Assembly (NCBI GenBank): GCA_963705275.1
Contig: OY970063.1
Span: 2,232,001-2,296,000, forward strand
DNA: 64,000 nucleotides
Source of the DNA: Fen-1135 sp963705275
GTDB taxonomy: Bacteria > Desulfobacterota > Syntrophia > Syntrophales > UBA2185
Direction: 5' to 3'
The position numbers and the translations under genes are program-made. Below, piece after piece: positions 1 to 8,443 of the stretch. The notes under the pieces were generated by a model that saw only the letters and a program-made list of their open reading frames with translations, was not told the origin of the DNA and did no database searches. Numbering within the stretch: position 1 is the stretch's first letter; every line of letters starts with the position of its first letter.

Positions 1-1
1 A

Positions 2-1000
2 AAGACGGTCGAGGATGCCCTCAAGCATGATAAAGGCAACGCGGAGAAGGGACTCTCCTTGCTCTACGGCGCGAGCGACTATATGAAAGAGCTGAAAGAG
101 TCCATCAACCGGATAGCACAGACCGACAGCACCGTCCTCATTACAGGGGAGAGCGGAACGGGAAAAGAACTTGTGGCGCGCACCATCCATAATCTCAGCA
201 GAAGGGCTGATCAGCCTTTTGTCCCCGTAGACTGCTCCTCGCTGGTTGAAACCCTCATGGAAAGCGAACTATTCGGACATGTCAAAGGGGCATTCAGTGG
301 TGCTACGGAATCGCGTGAAGGCCGTTTCCAGATGGCAGATAAGGGGACATTATTTCTTGACGAGATTTCCAACATCAATCTCAACATTCAGGCCAAACTG
401 CTTAGGGTGATACAGGAGCAGGAGGTGCCCAAGGTGGGAAGGTCGTCGCCGGAACGGATAGATGTCAGGCTGATTGCTGCAACGAATAGAGACATCCGTG
501 CAGAAATTGAAGCGGGGAGGTTCAGGGAGGATCTATTCTACAGGCTTTCAGTTGTGCCTCTCGCGATAAAGCCATTGAGGGAACATAAAGCCGACATTCT
601 GCCTATTGCCCAGCATTACCTTGATATATTTATAGTGAAGTACAACAGCAAGGTGCGATCCTTTTCGGAAGAGGCAAAGAAGTCGCTCGTATCATACATG
701 TGGCCCGGCAATGTCAGGGAACTGAAGAACATTGTCGAGCGTCTATGTGTGCTATGCGACCACGCGGTCGTCAATCTGTCTGATATATTTTACTATGGTC
801 AGGTAGATCAGGCAAAGGCCCCGGTCGTAGATTCTTCTACCGGCAGGATGACTTTGATAGATGTAGAGAAAGAACACATAGAAAAAGCACTCAACCATTT
901 TCACTTCCAGATTAATAAGACGGCAAAGTTCCTCGGCATTGATAGAAAGACACTCCGGATAAAGATGCGCAACTACGGTATAAAGATGGAGCATCAATAA
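2..1000 (+). CDS. sigma54-dependent response regulator / enhancer-binding protein (5' truncated by window)
   Basis: NtrC-family activator that remodels sigma54-RNA polymerase by ATP hydrolysis. The frame is open from base 2, so the N-terminus (probably a receiver domain) lies outside the window; the TTG at 59 is not a credible start. Visible in order: Walker A GESGTGKE, the sigma54-contact loop as GAFSGA (usual GAFTGA, a conservative change), Walker B GTLFLDE, the sensor region with R-rich FREDLFYRL, the WPGNVREL box and a C-terminal Fis-type helix-turn-helix (NKTAKFLGIDRKTLR). It lies directly upstream of a sigma54 promoter with tandem dyad sites, and three further copies of that arrangement occur in the window, so it is the obvious candidate activator of that regulon (inference). 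Confidence 0.93.
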   Translation, partial: KTVEDALKHDKGNAEKGLSLLYGASDYMKELKESINRIAQTDSTVLITGESGTGKELVARTIHNLSRRADQPFVPVDCSSLVETLMESELFGHVKGAFSGATESREGRFQMADKGTLFLDEISNINLNIQAKLLRVIQEQEVPKVGRSSPERIDVRLIAATNRDIRAEIEAGRFREDLFYRLSVVPLAIKPLREHKADILPIAQHYLDIFIVKYNSKVRSFSEEAKKSLVSYMWPGNVRELKNIVERLCVLCDHAVVNLSDIFYYGQVDQAKAPVVDSSTGRMTLIDVEKEHIEKALNHFHFQINKTAKFLGIDRKTLRIKMRNYGIKMEHQ

Positions 1001-1024
1001 AATTATCGTTGCCGTTGCCGCAAG

Positions 1025-1060
1025 GGGGTCATCCGCCTCACAAGAGGGGAGTTTCACCCC
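1025..1060 (+). promoter_or_regulatory. tandem upstream activator sites of sigma54 promoter 1
   Basis: Two 15-bp elements, GGGGTCATCCGCCTC (1025-1039, degenerate) and GGGGAGTTTCACCCC (1046-1060), lie 21 bp apart centre to centre. The proximal centre (1053) is 73 bp upstream of the -24 GG. The same geometry recurs at three other places in the window, which argues against chance. Likely binding site for an NtrC-type activator (inference). Confidence 0.6.
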
Positions 1061-1124
1061 TTCAAAGGTTTCTCCCCTGCACCGCCCTCCACATATGTCC
1101 TTTAGATATCAATAATTTGCAATC

Positions 1125-1140
1125 TGGCATCATCCTTGCT
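1125..1140 (+). promoter_or_regulatory. sigma54 (-24/-12) promoter 1
   Basis: TGGCATCATCCTTGCT has GG (1126-1127) and GC (1138-1139) separated by exactly 10 bases, close to the family consensus TGGCAC-N5-TTGCW. The expected transcription start is about 1151, 23 bases before the receiver ATG at 1174. Confidence 0.8.
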
Positions 1141-1173
1141 CATATTAATTTAAAAAAATGGAGGTAATGAACA

Positions 1174-1560
1174 ATGACAAAGAAGAAGATTCTCTTGATA
1201 GACGACGACAAAGACTTTCTCTTCGCCACCAAACTGATTCTTGAAAAAGGCGGGTACGAGGTGTTTATGGCGGAAGACGGGAAGCGGGGGGTTGAGATGT
1301 GGAAGTCGGTGTCTCCCGACCTTGCCATTATCGATATGATGATGGAAACGTGGGGTGAAGGGTTTGAAGTATTGAAAAAGATCCGCGCCACGGATACCGG
1401 GAAGGATACGCCGCTTTTCATGCTGAGCGCTGTTGATTTGCAGGGTCCATACCAGTCGTTTGAACCGCCTCCGGAGTTTCCGAAGGTGAACAAGGTGCTG
1501 CATAAACCTGTAAAGGCTGGCGATCTCCTCGGATATATTGCCAGTGCGCTGGGTAAATAA
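1174..1560 (+). CDS. single-domain response regulator receiver (CheY-like), copy A
   Basis: 128-aa stand-alone receiver with no output domain. Acidic pocket D10-D12, phospho-acceptor D54 (AIIDMMM), switch residue S85 and K111 (HKP) are present. An insertion of about 15 residues rich in Pro (GPYQSFEPPPEF) sits between beta4 and beta5, unusual for CheY. The start has a good ribosome site (GGAGGTAATGA). It is almost identical to the protein at 6866-7255 (F/Y near residue 17 and G/D at 116 are the main internal changes). Both copies have their own sigma54 promoter. Probably a phosphorelay shuttle or sink for the nearby receiver-kinase (inference). Confidence 0.93.
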   Translation: MTKKKILLIDDDKDFLFATKLILEKGGYEVFMAEDGKRGVEMWKSVSPDLAIIDMMMETWGEGFEVLKKIRATDTGKDTPLFMLSAVDLQGPYQSFEPPPEFPKVNKVLHKPVKAGDLLGYIASALGK

Positions 1561-1715
1561 TGGGCATGATGAACGTTCAAAGACCTCTCATTTTGATGAA
1601 TGGTTGATGAGTCCCTCAAGCCTTTCAGCACGGATCACTCTGAACAGCAGGCTTGAAAATACGGATCAATTCAGGTAGCCTATGTTATAGTAAATTCCTA
1701 TCGAATAGAGAACTC

Positions 1716-1937
1716 ATGCCCATAATATACGACGACGAAAAGTCCTATCGGTTTCATAAAAGCGATTACGCTGACAAGTGTTTTGCATGCAATGAGAACT
1801 CCGACAGGTTGCTTGTCGTTCGACAGATCAAGAGCATGATGCTCGTTCACCTGTGCCATGGCTGCCTGGTGAACAATTCCTCGGACTATCTTCTGGATAA
1901 CACCAGACCCTGGCTTGGCGAAAAGGGGAATATTTAG
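1716..1937 (+). CDS. 73-aa CxxC...CxxC small protein, paralog 1
   Basis: I do not recognise a named family. The protein has C22xxC25 and C47xxC50, the layout of a small zinc ribbon, and a very conserved tail DYLLDNTRPWL. A paralog of exactly the same length at 8444-8665 shares YDD, FH, CF.C, RQI..M.LV.LC..C and DYLLDNTRPWL.EK. The ATG at 1716 is preferred over an upstream in-frame ATG at 1653 because it makes both paralogs 73 aa. The ribosome site is weak. Each paralog follows a receiver gene, so a role in the same signalling pathway is likely but unproven. Confidence 0.75.
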   Translation: MPIIYDDEKSYRFHKSDYADKCFACNENSDRLLVVRQIKSMMLVHLCHGCLVNNSSDYLLDNTRPWLGEKGNI

Positions 1938-2081
1938 ATGTTCCTGTATTCTTAGAAACTCTATTGGCGGAAGCTTCCTATCTCTATTTAGCATTTATCA
2001 TTCAACCATCTTTCACATCTATTTCTCTTCGTTTTCCTGCATTCATTATTCTTATCTGATAACAATATATGAAACACCAAG

Positions 2082-2117
2082 GAGTAATATCTCCCCAAAG
2101 ACGGGGCAAGTTGCCCC
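2082..2117 (+). promoter_or_regulatory. tandem upstream activator sites of sigma54 promoter 3
   Basis: GAGTAATATCTCCCC (2082-2096) and the perfect dyad GGGGCAAGTTGCCCC (2103-2117), 21 bp apart centre to centre. The proximal centre (2110) is 73 bp upstream of the -24 GG at 2183, matching the spacing of the other copies. Confidence 0.65.
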
Positions 2118-2181
2118 CTTTCCTGCAATTAATTAGCAGGCGAATCTAAGAATACCACATGATATCAAACACTTTTCTTCT

Positions 2182-2197
2182 TGGTATTAAAATTGCC
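2182..2197 (+). promoter_or_regulatory. sigma54 (-24/-12) promoter 3, formate dehydrogenase operon
   Basis: TGGTATTAAAATTGCC has GG at 2183-2184 and GC at 2195-2196 with a 10-base gap. The -24 half is less canonical (GGTA instead of GGCA). Expected start about 2208, giving a leader of about 130 bases before 2337. Confidence 0.65.
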
Positions 2198-2336
2198 TAC
2201 ATTAGTATCTAAAAGCGGATAGAAAGGCACATTCGCTCGGCTTGGAATCAGGGGTTTTTACCGGTTAAAGGCAATAATTCCGTGATCGTGTATTGTAAGT
2301 CTTTGTAATCAGCTAAATGGAAAAGGAGGTACTGGC

Positions 2337-3179
2337 ATGGGTAGGGATCCCGGCAACATATATGAACTTCGGCCCGTGTCTATTTTAAGGACACTGCCGC
2401 AGATCAAGGATCACAGATTGTTCCAGTTGAAGCTCGAAGACGGAACAACGTGGGAGACCTTCGGTCATCAACCGGGACAATTTCTTGAAGTTTCTATCTT
2501 TGGCAAGGGGGAGGCGCCTATCAGCATATCCTCGCCCTCCACACGGCTAGATACCCTTGAGCTATGCGTCAGACGTGCCGGCAAGGTGACCAATGCACTT
2601 TTTGAAATGGATAGAGGAGCCGTATTTAACATCCGCGGACCTTATGGGAGGGGATTTCCCGTGGATAAGCTGAAGGGCCACAAGCTCCTCCTCATTGCAG
2701 GCGGGCTCGGACTCGCCCCTTTGCGCTCCCTGCTTCTCCATGCCCTGGATAGAAGGAGTGATTTCGATGATATCATACTGATGTACGGTACGAATAACCC
2801 TGATAATGTCTTATTCAAGTATGAACTATTAAGTTTTTATGACCGAGATGACATTAAGTACCTTTACAGTGTGGACAGGGATGATGAAGGGATCTGGAGG
2901 CAGTACGTGGGCGTGGTGACGGGTTTGTTCGAAAAAGCCACACTGTCTCCGGGAGACACCTATGCAGTCCTGTGCGGACCTCCGATCATGTACCGCTTCG
3001 TCTTGCAGAAACTGCTGCAACTTGGATTTTCGAAAGATCATATATATATGTCATTGGAGAGAATGATGAAGTGCGGCGTCGGGAAATGCGGTCACTGCGC
3101 CATTGGTGACAAGTACTGCTGCATGGACGGTCCCGTTTTTCCCTATACTGAAATCGAAGGCATCAAGGAGGCAATCTAA
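2337..3179 (+). CDS. FAD/NAD(P)-binding oxidoreductase subunit (sulfhydrogenase gamma/HydG-like) of formate dehydrogenase
   Basis: 280-aa diaphorase subunit that passes electrons between NAD(P)H and the Fe-S chain. The N-terminal FAD domain has the PISISS flavin motif (61-66). The NAD(P) domain has GGLGLAPLRSLL (122-133) and CGPP (213-216). A PyrK/HydG-type C-terminal cluster motif carries C246, C251, C254 and C261/C262. ATG 2337 is preceded by AAGGAGGT. Its stop overlaps the next start (TAATG), so it is translationally coupled to the catalytic subunit. It resembles the gamma subunit of archaeal sulfhydrogenase more than NuoF-type diaphorases. The electron acceptor, NAD versus NADP, cannot be read from sequence. 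Confidence 0.88.
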   Translation: MGRDPGNIYELRPVSILRTLPQIKDHRLFQLKLEDGTTWETFGHQPGQFLEVSIFGKGEAPISISSPSTRLDTLELCVRRAGKVTNALFEMDRGAVFNIRGPYGRGFPVDKLKGHKLLLIAGGLGLAPLRSLLLHALDRRSDFDDIILMYGTNNPDNVLFKYELLSFYDRDDIKYLYSVDRDDEGIWRQYVGVVTGLFEKATLSPGDTYAVLCGPPIMYRFVLQKLLQLGFSKDHIYMSLERMMKCGVGKCGHCAIGDKYCCMDGPVFPYTEIEGIKEAI

Positions 3180-5215
3180 TGGCCAGAACACCGACAGTAT
3201 GTCCTTTCTGCGGATGCGGATGCAGCTTCTATCTGGTATCCCAAAATGAAAGGGTGACGGGCATAGAACCAAGCATTGCCAACCCTGTAAACAAGGGGAT
3301 GCTCTGCGTGAAAGGATGGAATGCCTATGAGTTCATCCACTCGCCGGACAGGCTTACCACGCCGCTGATAAGGAAACATGGCGCCCTCGTCGAGAGCACG
3401 TGGGATGAAGCATTGAAGACCGTCTCGGAGAGATTGATGGACATAAAATCTCGGTATGGCCCTCGCTCCCTGGCATTTCTCAGTTCAGCCAAGGTGACCA
3501 ACGAAGAGAATTACCTTTTCATGAAGATGGCGCGGGCGGCATTCGGCACCAACAATGTTGACCACTGCGCCCGGCTCTGACACAGCGCAACGGTGGTCGG
3601 TCTGGCCGCTGCATTTGGATCCGGTGCAATGACAAACTCTATCAATGAATTTGAAGATGCCGACTTTTTTCTTGTTACAGGCTCGAACACAACGGCACAG
3701 CACCCGCTCATAGGGTCGCGTATCATCAATGCTAAAGAAAGGGGAGCAAAACTTCTTCTCATCGATCCGAGGGAGATACCGCTTGCCGGTTTTGCAGATC
3801 TTCACCTGAGGCAAAATATCGGCACGGATGTTGCCGTATTGAACGGTATGATGAACATCATCATCGAAGAAGACCTTTACGATAAGAACTTCGTTGAGGA
3901 AAGAACCGAGGGGTTTGAGCAATTGAAATCTGTCGTCATTAGCTACACGCCGCGGGTGGTGGAGAAGATATCCGGTATCCCCGCCCATGACCTCGAGAAG
4001 GCGGCGAGGATGTATGCAATAGCAGACAAGGCCATGATTGTATACGCCATGGGTATAACCCAGCATACGACAGGCACTGATAATGTGAAAACCTGTGCGA
4101 ACCTCGCAATGCTTACAGGCCACATCGGAAGGCTGTCTACTGGCGTCAACCCCTTGAGAGGGCAGAACAACGTCCAGGGCGCGTGCGACATGGGGGCCTT
4201 GCCAAACGTATACAGCGGCTATCAGCCGGTCGCTGATCCAGCTATCAGGAAGAGGTTTGAGGATGCATGGGGCGTTCAAGGGCTGGATGATAAGCCAGGC
4301 CTGACCATTACGGACATGATGATTGCTGCCCGGAAGGGAGAAATAAAATCCCTCTACATCATGGGCGAAAATCCCATGATGAGCGACCCTGACACGTCGG
4401 ATATCGAGCATGCCCTCTCCAGTCTCGAATTCCTTGTTGTACAGGACATCTTTCTCTCCGAAACGGCAGCGAAGGCCGATGTAGTGCTCCCAGCCGCGTC
4501 ATTTGCCGAAAAGGAAGGTACATACACCAACACGGAAAGAAGGGTGCAAATCACGAAGAAGGCCGTTGCTTCCCCGGGGCTGGCCAGGCCGGACTGGGAG
4601 ATCATATGCGATGTAAGCAGGCTTGTGGGGTATCATATGAATTACAGCTCGCCTGCTGCTATCATGAAGGAGATCAACACCCTGACTCCGTCATACGCCG
4701 GCATTACTTACAAAAGGCTGGAGATGTGCCATGGACTTCAATGGCCCTGTCCCAATGAAGAACACCCGGGTACAGGCTACCTCCACAGGGACAGGTTTTC
4801 CAAGGGCAAAGGCACGTTTTTACCCTGTGAATTTAAACCCCTTGCTGAAGTGCCCGATGAAGAATACGACTTTTTCCTCACAACGGGGCGCATATACTAC
4901 CATTACCATACCGGCACCATGACGAGGCGCACGAGCATACTGGAAAGGGAAGCGCCTGTGCCTTTCGTCGAGGTTAATCCCGACGATGCGAAGAGGCTGG
5001 GCATAAGGAATGGCGACCAGGTGGAAGTCACATCACGGCGCGGCTCGATAAAAGCCAGGGCGGAGGTTACCACGAGAGTCCCCAAGAGGGTAGTATTTTC
5101 CACATTCCACTTCTACGAAGCACCCGTGAACCTTCTTACCAATGCGGCATTCGACCCCGTTGCAAAGATACCGGAATATAAGGGGTGCGCAGTCAAAGTG
5201 AGGAGATGCATATGA
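3179..5215 (+). CDS. fdhA: formate dehydrogenase catalytic subunit, selenocysteine-containing
   Basis: 678-aa molybdopterin (Mo/W-bisMGD) oxidoreductase that oxidises formate to CO2. The frame contains one TGA at 3578-3580. The flanks DHCARL-U-HSATVVGLAAAFGSGAM match the family at exactly the catalytic Sec (U134), followed by the catalytic His135. The reading frame continues unchanged to 5215, so this is one selenoprotein, not a broken gene. A bSECIS hairpin follows the UGA. The N-terminal [4Fe-4S] ligands are C8, C11, C15 and C43. The C-terminal molybdopterin dinucleotide domain is complete (TTGRIYYHYHTGTMTRR). It starts within the upstream stop (TAATG) and its stop overlaps the next start (ATGA). 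It would need SelA/B/C/D encoded elsewhere. Confidence 0.96.
3578..3611 (+). promoter_or_regulatory. Sec UGA codon and bacterial SECIS hairpin
   Basis: Ten bases after UGA (3578-3580), CGGTGGTC (3591-3598) pairs with GGCCGCTG (3604-3611), 8 bp including G-U pairs, around a five-base loop GGTCT. The apical GGUCU matches the SelB-binding loop of E. coli fdhF as I recall it. The distance from UGA to loop is also typical of bacterial SECIS elements. Confidence 0.85.
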
Positions 5216-6228
5216 AAACGCTGGCAAAAAAAGACCTCAAAGACGTAATCAAGGCCTGGGCAGAAAAATATCATGTCCTGGCGCCGAGTAGAATGACTAA
5301 GGGGGATTGTATATTTGATACTTTTCAGGAAGAGTCATTCACCCTCGACTACAAGAAACCGCCGCTTTTGCCAAAGGCCGTTTTTCTTCCCCATACTGAG
5401 GTTGTCTTTGAGGTAAGAGAGAATAAGCTCCGTGAGGTCATATCAGCACGAAATACCATGCTCTTCGGAATACGCTCGTGCGACATGATGGGGTTGCTGC
5501 AAAGCACGAGTTTTATGACCCGGGATCGCAATGATATCTTTTACAGCACAAAAAAGGAAAGGGCGACGATTATCGTGATGGCATGTCCCGGTCCGCAAAA
5601 TGAAACCTGTTTCTGCACGACAACATTCAGCGGGCCGGTCGCAAAGAGAGGCTTTGATTTACTGTTCTTCGATATGGGCAGCAACTTCATCATAGAAACA
5701 GGAAGCGACAAAGGCAAAGAGCTGATATCTTCAGGACCATTTGCCGACACGGATGACGACCTTGCCGGACAACAAATAAAGACGTTCAAGGAAAAAGCTG
5801 TCCGGGATATACCGGTGGTAGATGAGGTATATGAAGCCATGAGAAGGCTAAAGGATGGTATAGCCGATGAGAAAGTCTGGGAGCACTTCGGCCGCAAGTG
5901 CATCGTGTGCGGCGGCTGCGCCTTCGTTTGCCCCACATGCACCTGTTTCAATGTGTATGACCACGAATCTGCTCCGGGAAACGGCGTCAGAGCAAGAGCC
6001 TGGGATGCATGCCTTTACGGTGGATTTACCCGTGAGGCATCCGGCCATAACCCAAGACCGAATCAGGCATCGAGGCTCAAGAGGCGACACGAGCACAAAC
6101 TCCTCTATTACAATGAGACTGACATCCAGGATAGCTTGTGCGGGTGTGTGGGTTGCGGCCGCTGTTCCGACTATTGTCCTGTCCACATCGGAACCCTGGA
6201 AGTGGCGAAAGAAATTGTCAAGGAATAA
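5212..6228 (+). CDS. 4Fe-4S dicluster electron-transfer subunit (sulfhydrogenase beta/HydB-like)
   Basis: 338-aa Fe-S protein linking the catalytic and diaphorase subunits. The N-terminal half is the HydB-type domain (GIRSCDMMGL; CPGPQNETCFC). The C-terminal half has two cluster motifs, CIVCGGCAFVCPTCTC and CGCVGCGRCSDYCPVHI. Of two in-frame ATGs (5206 and 5212), 5212 has the better distance to AGGAG and gives an ATGA overlap with the fdhA stop. With the two upstream genes it forms a compact three-gene operon. HydB/HydG-type partners normally serve a NiFe sulfhydrogenase; no hydrogenase gene is present here, so they presumably serve the formate dehydrogenase (inference). Confidence 0.9.
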   Translation: MKTLAKKDLKDVIKAWAEKYHVLAPSRMTKGDCIFDTFQEESFTLDYKKPPLLPKAVFLPHTEVVFEVRENKLREVISARNTMLFGIRSCDMMGLLQSTSFMTRDRNDIFYSTKKERATIIVMACPGPQNETCFCTTTFSGPVAKRGFDLLFFDMGSNFIIETGSDKGKELISSGPFADTDDDLAGQQIKTFKEKAVRDIPVVDEVYEAMRRLKDGIADEKVWEHFGRKCIVCGGCAFVCPTCTCFNVYDHESAPGNGVRARAWDACLYGGFTREASGHNPRPNQASRLKRRHEHKLLYYNETDIQDSLCGCVGCGRCSDYCPVHIGTLEVAKEIVKE

Positions 6229-6268
6229 TACCTGAATATGCCAAGAGAATCAAATTTCGGAGGTCACT

Positions 6269-6658
6269 ATGTCTGAGAAAAAAAGCATACTCATAATCGA
6301 TGACGACAAAGACTATGCGGAGGCCCTGAGGATAGTGCTGGCAAGTAATGGCTATGACGTGGATTGTGCCCTGAACATCAAAGACGGGCGTAAGGCTATG
6401 GAAAAAAATACACCCAACCTCATTATCCTGGACGTTATGATGGATAAACATACGGACGGGTTCGAATTCTGCTACAATCTGAAGCATGATGAAGAATGCA
6501 AGAAAATTCCCGTCCTGATGGTGACCGCAGTTACTGAGAAAACGGGATTCAAGTTTTCTCCGGAGACGGATGGAGAATATTTGCAGGCGGACGATTACGT
6601 GGCAAAGCCCATCCCAGTTGCGGAACTTCTTTCCAGAGTTAACAAGCTCATCGGCTAA
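6269..6658 (+). CDS. single-domain response regulator receiver
   Basis: 129-aa stand-alone receiver with D11-D13, phospho-acceptor D55 (LIILDVMMD) and K113 (VAKP). The ribosome site GGAGG precedes the ATG. Like the paired receivers it has an extended beta4-beta5 segment (KTGFKFSPETDGEYLQ), but the sequence is otherwise clearly different. It follows the formate dehydrogenase genes by 40 bases and is probably co-transcribed with them. No output domain. Confidence 0.93.
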   Translation: MSEKKSILIIDDDKDYAEALRIVLASNGYDVDCALNIKDGRKAMEKNTPNLIILDVMMDKHTDGFEFCYNLKHDEECKKIPVLMVTAVTEKTGFKFSPETDGEYLQADDYVAKPIPVAELLSRVNKLIG

Positions 6659-6711
6659 TCTGCTTTGACGTGATCTGATCCCGCCCGCCCCATAGTGAAG
6701 GCGGGAGCACT

Positions 6712-6747
6712 GGGGTCATCCGCCTCACAAGAGGGGAGTTTTACCCC
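6712..6747 (+). promoter_or_regulatory. tandem upstream activator sites of sigma54 promoter 2
   Basis: GGGGTCATCCGCCTC (6712-6726) and GGGGAGTTTTACCCC (6733-6747), centres 21 bp apart. The proximal centre (6740) lies 71 bp upstream of the -24 GG. The C-to-T change relative to copy 1 leaves the GGGG/CCCC arms intact. Confidence 0.6.
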
Positions 6748-6809
6748 CTGAAATCTCTCCTTCCCGCCGCCCTCTCTGCATTATTCATCAATATCCGTAT
6801 GTTACATTT

Positions 6810-6825
6810 TGGCATCATCCTTGCT
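6810..6825 (+). promoter_or_regulatory. sigma54 (-24/-12) promoter 2
   Basis: TGGCATCATCCTTGCT, identical to promoter 1, with GG at 6811-6812 and GC at 6823-6824. Expected start about 6836, 30 bases before the receiver ATG at 6866. Confidence 0.8.
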
Positions 6826-6865
6826 CATATTAATCATACAAAAATCAAAATTGGAGGTGACTACC

Positions 6866-7255
6866 ATGTCAGTGAAGAAAAAGATTCTCTTAATAGACGA
6901 TGACAAAGATTTCCTGTATGCGACCAAACTGATTCTTGAAAAAGGCGGGTACGAGGTGTTTATGGCGGAAGACGGGAAGCGGGGGGTTGAGATGTGGAAG
7001 TCGGTGTCTCCCGACCTTGCCATTATCGATATGATGATGGAAACGTGGGGTGAAGGTTTTGAAGTATTGAAAAAGATCCGCGCCACAGATACCGGGAAGG
7101 ATACGCCGCTTTTCATGCTGAGCGCCGTTGATCTGCAGGGTCCATACCAGTCGTTTGAACCGCCTCCGGAGTTTCCGAAGGTGAACAAGGTGCTGCATAA
7201 ACCTGTAAAAGCCGATGATCTCCTCGGGTATATTGCCAGTGCGCTGGGTAAATAG
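6866..7255 (+). CDS. single-domain response regulator receiver (CheY-like), copy B
   Basis: 129-aa near-identical twin of the receiver at 1174-1560, with phospho-acceptor D55 and K112. ATG 6866 is chosen because GGAGGTGA sits 5 bases upstream; an in-frame ATG at 6809 falls inside the sigma54 promoter and cannot be used. Only six bases separate its stop from the receiver-kinase gene, so the pair forms an operon. The kinase is therefore a plausible phosphodonor (inference). Confidence 0.93.
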   Translation: MSVKKKILLIDDDKDFLYATKLILEKGGYEVFMAEDGKRGVEMWKSVSPDLAIIDMMMETWGEGFEVLKKIRATDTGKDTPLFMLSAVDLQGPYQSFEPPPEFPKVNKVLHKPVKADDLLGYIASALGK

Positions 7256-7260
7256 CCGCT

Positions 7261-8391
7261 ATGATGACTCAAAAACCGCTTATTTTGATCATCGATGATG
7301 AGGAAGCTTTACGCGACGGGTGCCGTCAGGCGCTGGAGAAGTCCGGATATACCGTACTGACTGCAGCGGAGGGAGTCGAAGGCATCAAGATCGCAAGGGA
7401 GAATAAGCCGGATATAGCCTTTGTTGATCTTAAAATGCCGGGGATATCGGGCATGGAAATAATTGAAATTCTTTCCAAGGATGTCCCTGATATTGTGCTG
7501 ATTATGATCACCGGTTACGCGACGATTTTATCCGCAGTGGAAGCCATCCAGAAAGGAGCGTACGATTACCTACCCAAACCCTTTAGCCCTGACCAGTTGA
7601 GGACGGTTGCCAGGCGAGGCCTCGATCATCGTAATCTCAAGATTGAGACGCGAAAATTGAGAGAAGAAAAGGAGCGGATGGAGAAGAGTTTTATCACCTT
7701 TGTAAGTCACGAAATGCGTTCCCCTCTCGTAGTTATTCGACAATACATAGAATCCCTCAAAGCGATTGCGGGCGACCGTTTTGATAAAGATGTTTCAGAT
7801 ATCATAGAGAGGTGCAGCATACGCATTCAGAGTCTTGAAGAACTTATTGAGCATTGGCTGGATTTAAGCAAAATAGAAAATGGTACCTTTGCACAAAAGA
7901 AGGAGCCCTTGAGATTATCAGACGTCATTTCGCGGAGCGCAGAAGAGATGATACCTGTCTGCAAGGAAAGTGGTATTCTTCTGGAGGTAAATGTGCCGGA
8001 AGATTTATTCCAAATTGTCGGGGATGAAGAAAGCCTGGTCAGGGTATTTATCAATATCATAGGCAATGCAATAAAATATACGCCGGAGGGCGGCAAAATA
8101 TCTGTCTCTGCCAGGAACGGCGAGTACTATGTCATAGTGGACATTTCGGATACAGGGGTTGGCATTCCCCAGGACAAGCTCCCCTTTATCTTTGAGCCGT
8201 TTTTCAGAGCAGGGGGTAAGGAAGAACGCCACAGAGGGTCCGGACTCGGACTGACGTTTTGCAAGAAGATCATGGACTCCCACGGCGGCGAAATAAGTGC
8301 CACATCGAAAGAAGGTGAAGGCACAACCTGTACATTGATATTTCCCGTCCCCCATCCTGAGGCGAAGAAACTTCCTGAGGCTCTATCATGA
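7261..8391 (+). CDS. receiver-histidine kinase (N-terminal REC, C-terminal HisKA/HATPase)
   Basis: 376-aa cytosolic signalling protein. The N-terminal receiver (about 1-120) has acceptor D56 and K106. A short coiled linker (125-142) leads to a HisKA dimerisation domain with H150 (FVSHEMRSP). An HATPase domain follows with an N-box (NIIGNAIKYTPEGG), G1 box (DTGVGIP) and G2 box (GSGLGL). There is no membrane segment or sensor domain, so input most likely comes by phosphotransfer to D56 from another kinase. It sits in a sigma54-controlled operon between receiver copy B and CxxC protein paralog 2. Start is either ATG 7261 or 7264; the ribosome site is weak. Confidence 0.93.
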   Translation: MMTQKPLILIIDDEEALRDGCRQALEKSGYTVLTAAEGVEGIKIARENKPDIAFVDLKMPGISGMEIIEILSKDVPDIVLIMITGYATILSAVEAIQKGAYDYLPKPFSPDQLRTVARRGLDHRNLKIETRKLREEKERMEKSFITFVSHEMRSPLVVIRQYIESLKAIAGDRFDKDVSDIIERCSIRIQSLEELIEHWLDLSKIENGTFAQKKEPLRLSDVISRSAEEMIPVCKESGILLEVNVPEDLFQIVGDEESLVRVFINIIGNAIKYTPEGGKISVSARNGEYYVIVDISDTGVGIPQDKLPFIFEPFFRAGGKEERHRGSGLGLTFCKKIMDSHGGEISATSKEGEGTTCTLIFPVPHPEAKKLPEALS

Positions 8392-8443
8392 AACGCCTCG
8401 AGAAGTTTTATTATTTCTAAAGATCATTATTAGAACTAACGAC

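Larger units (their letters stand above)
1025..1560 (+). repeat. segmental duplication copy 1 (regulatory region + receiver gene)
   Basis: The upstream activator block, the sigma54 promoter and the receiver coding sequence are repeated at 6712-7255. The coding parts differ at only a handful of bases, whereas the stretch between activator sites and promoter (1061-1122 vs 6748-6807) has diverged. This suggests gene conversion or strong constraint on the coding part. Confidence 0.85.
1938..2336 (+). other. intergenic regulatory region of the formate dehydrogenase operon
   Basis: 399 bases without a credible gene. It holds tandem activator dyads (2082-2117), a sigma54 promoter (2182-2197) and a strong ribosome site AAGGAGGT just before 2337. 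Nothing else was recognised. Confidence 0.7.
6712..7255 (+). repeat. segmental duplication copy 2 (regulatory region + receiver gene)
   Basis: Second copy of the block at 1025-1560: activator sites, sigma54 promoter and receiver coding sequence in the same order. The coding region is nearly base-identical, including most silent positions. Confidence 0.85.

Noticed and set aside
3578..3592. Apparent premature stop dividing the formate dehydrogenase gene
   Set aside because: Frame, flanking family motif and a SECIS hairpin show that UGA encodes selenocysteine.
3485..4411. Long (308 codon) minus-strand reading frame
   Set aside because: Antisense shadow of fdhA with no recognisable motif.
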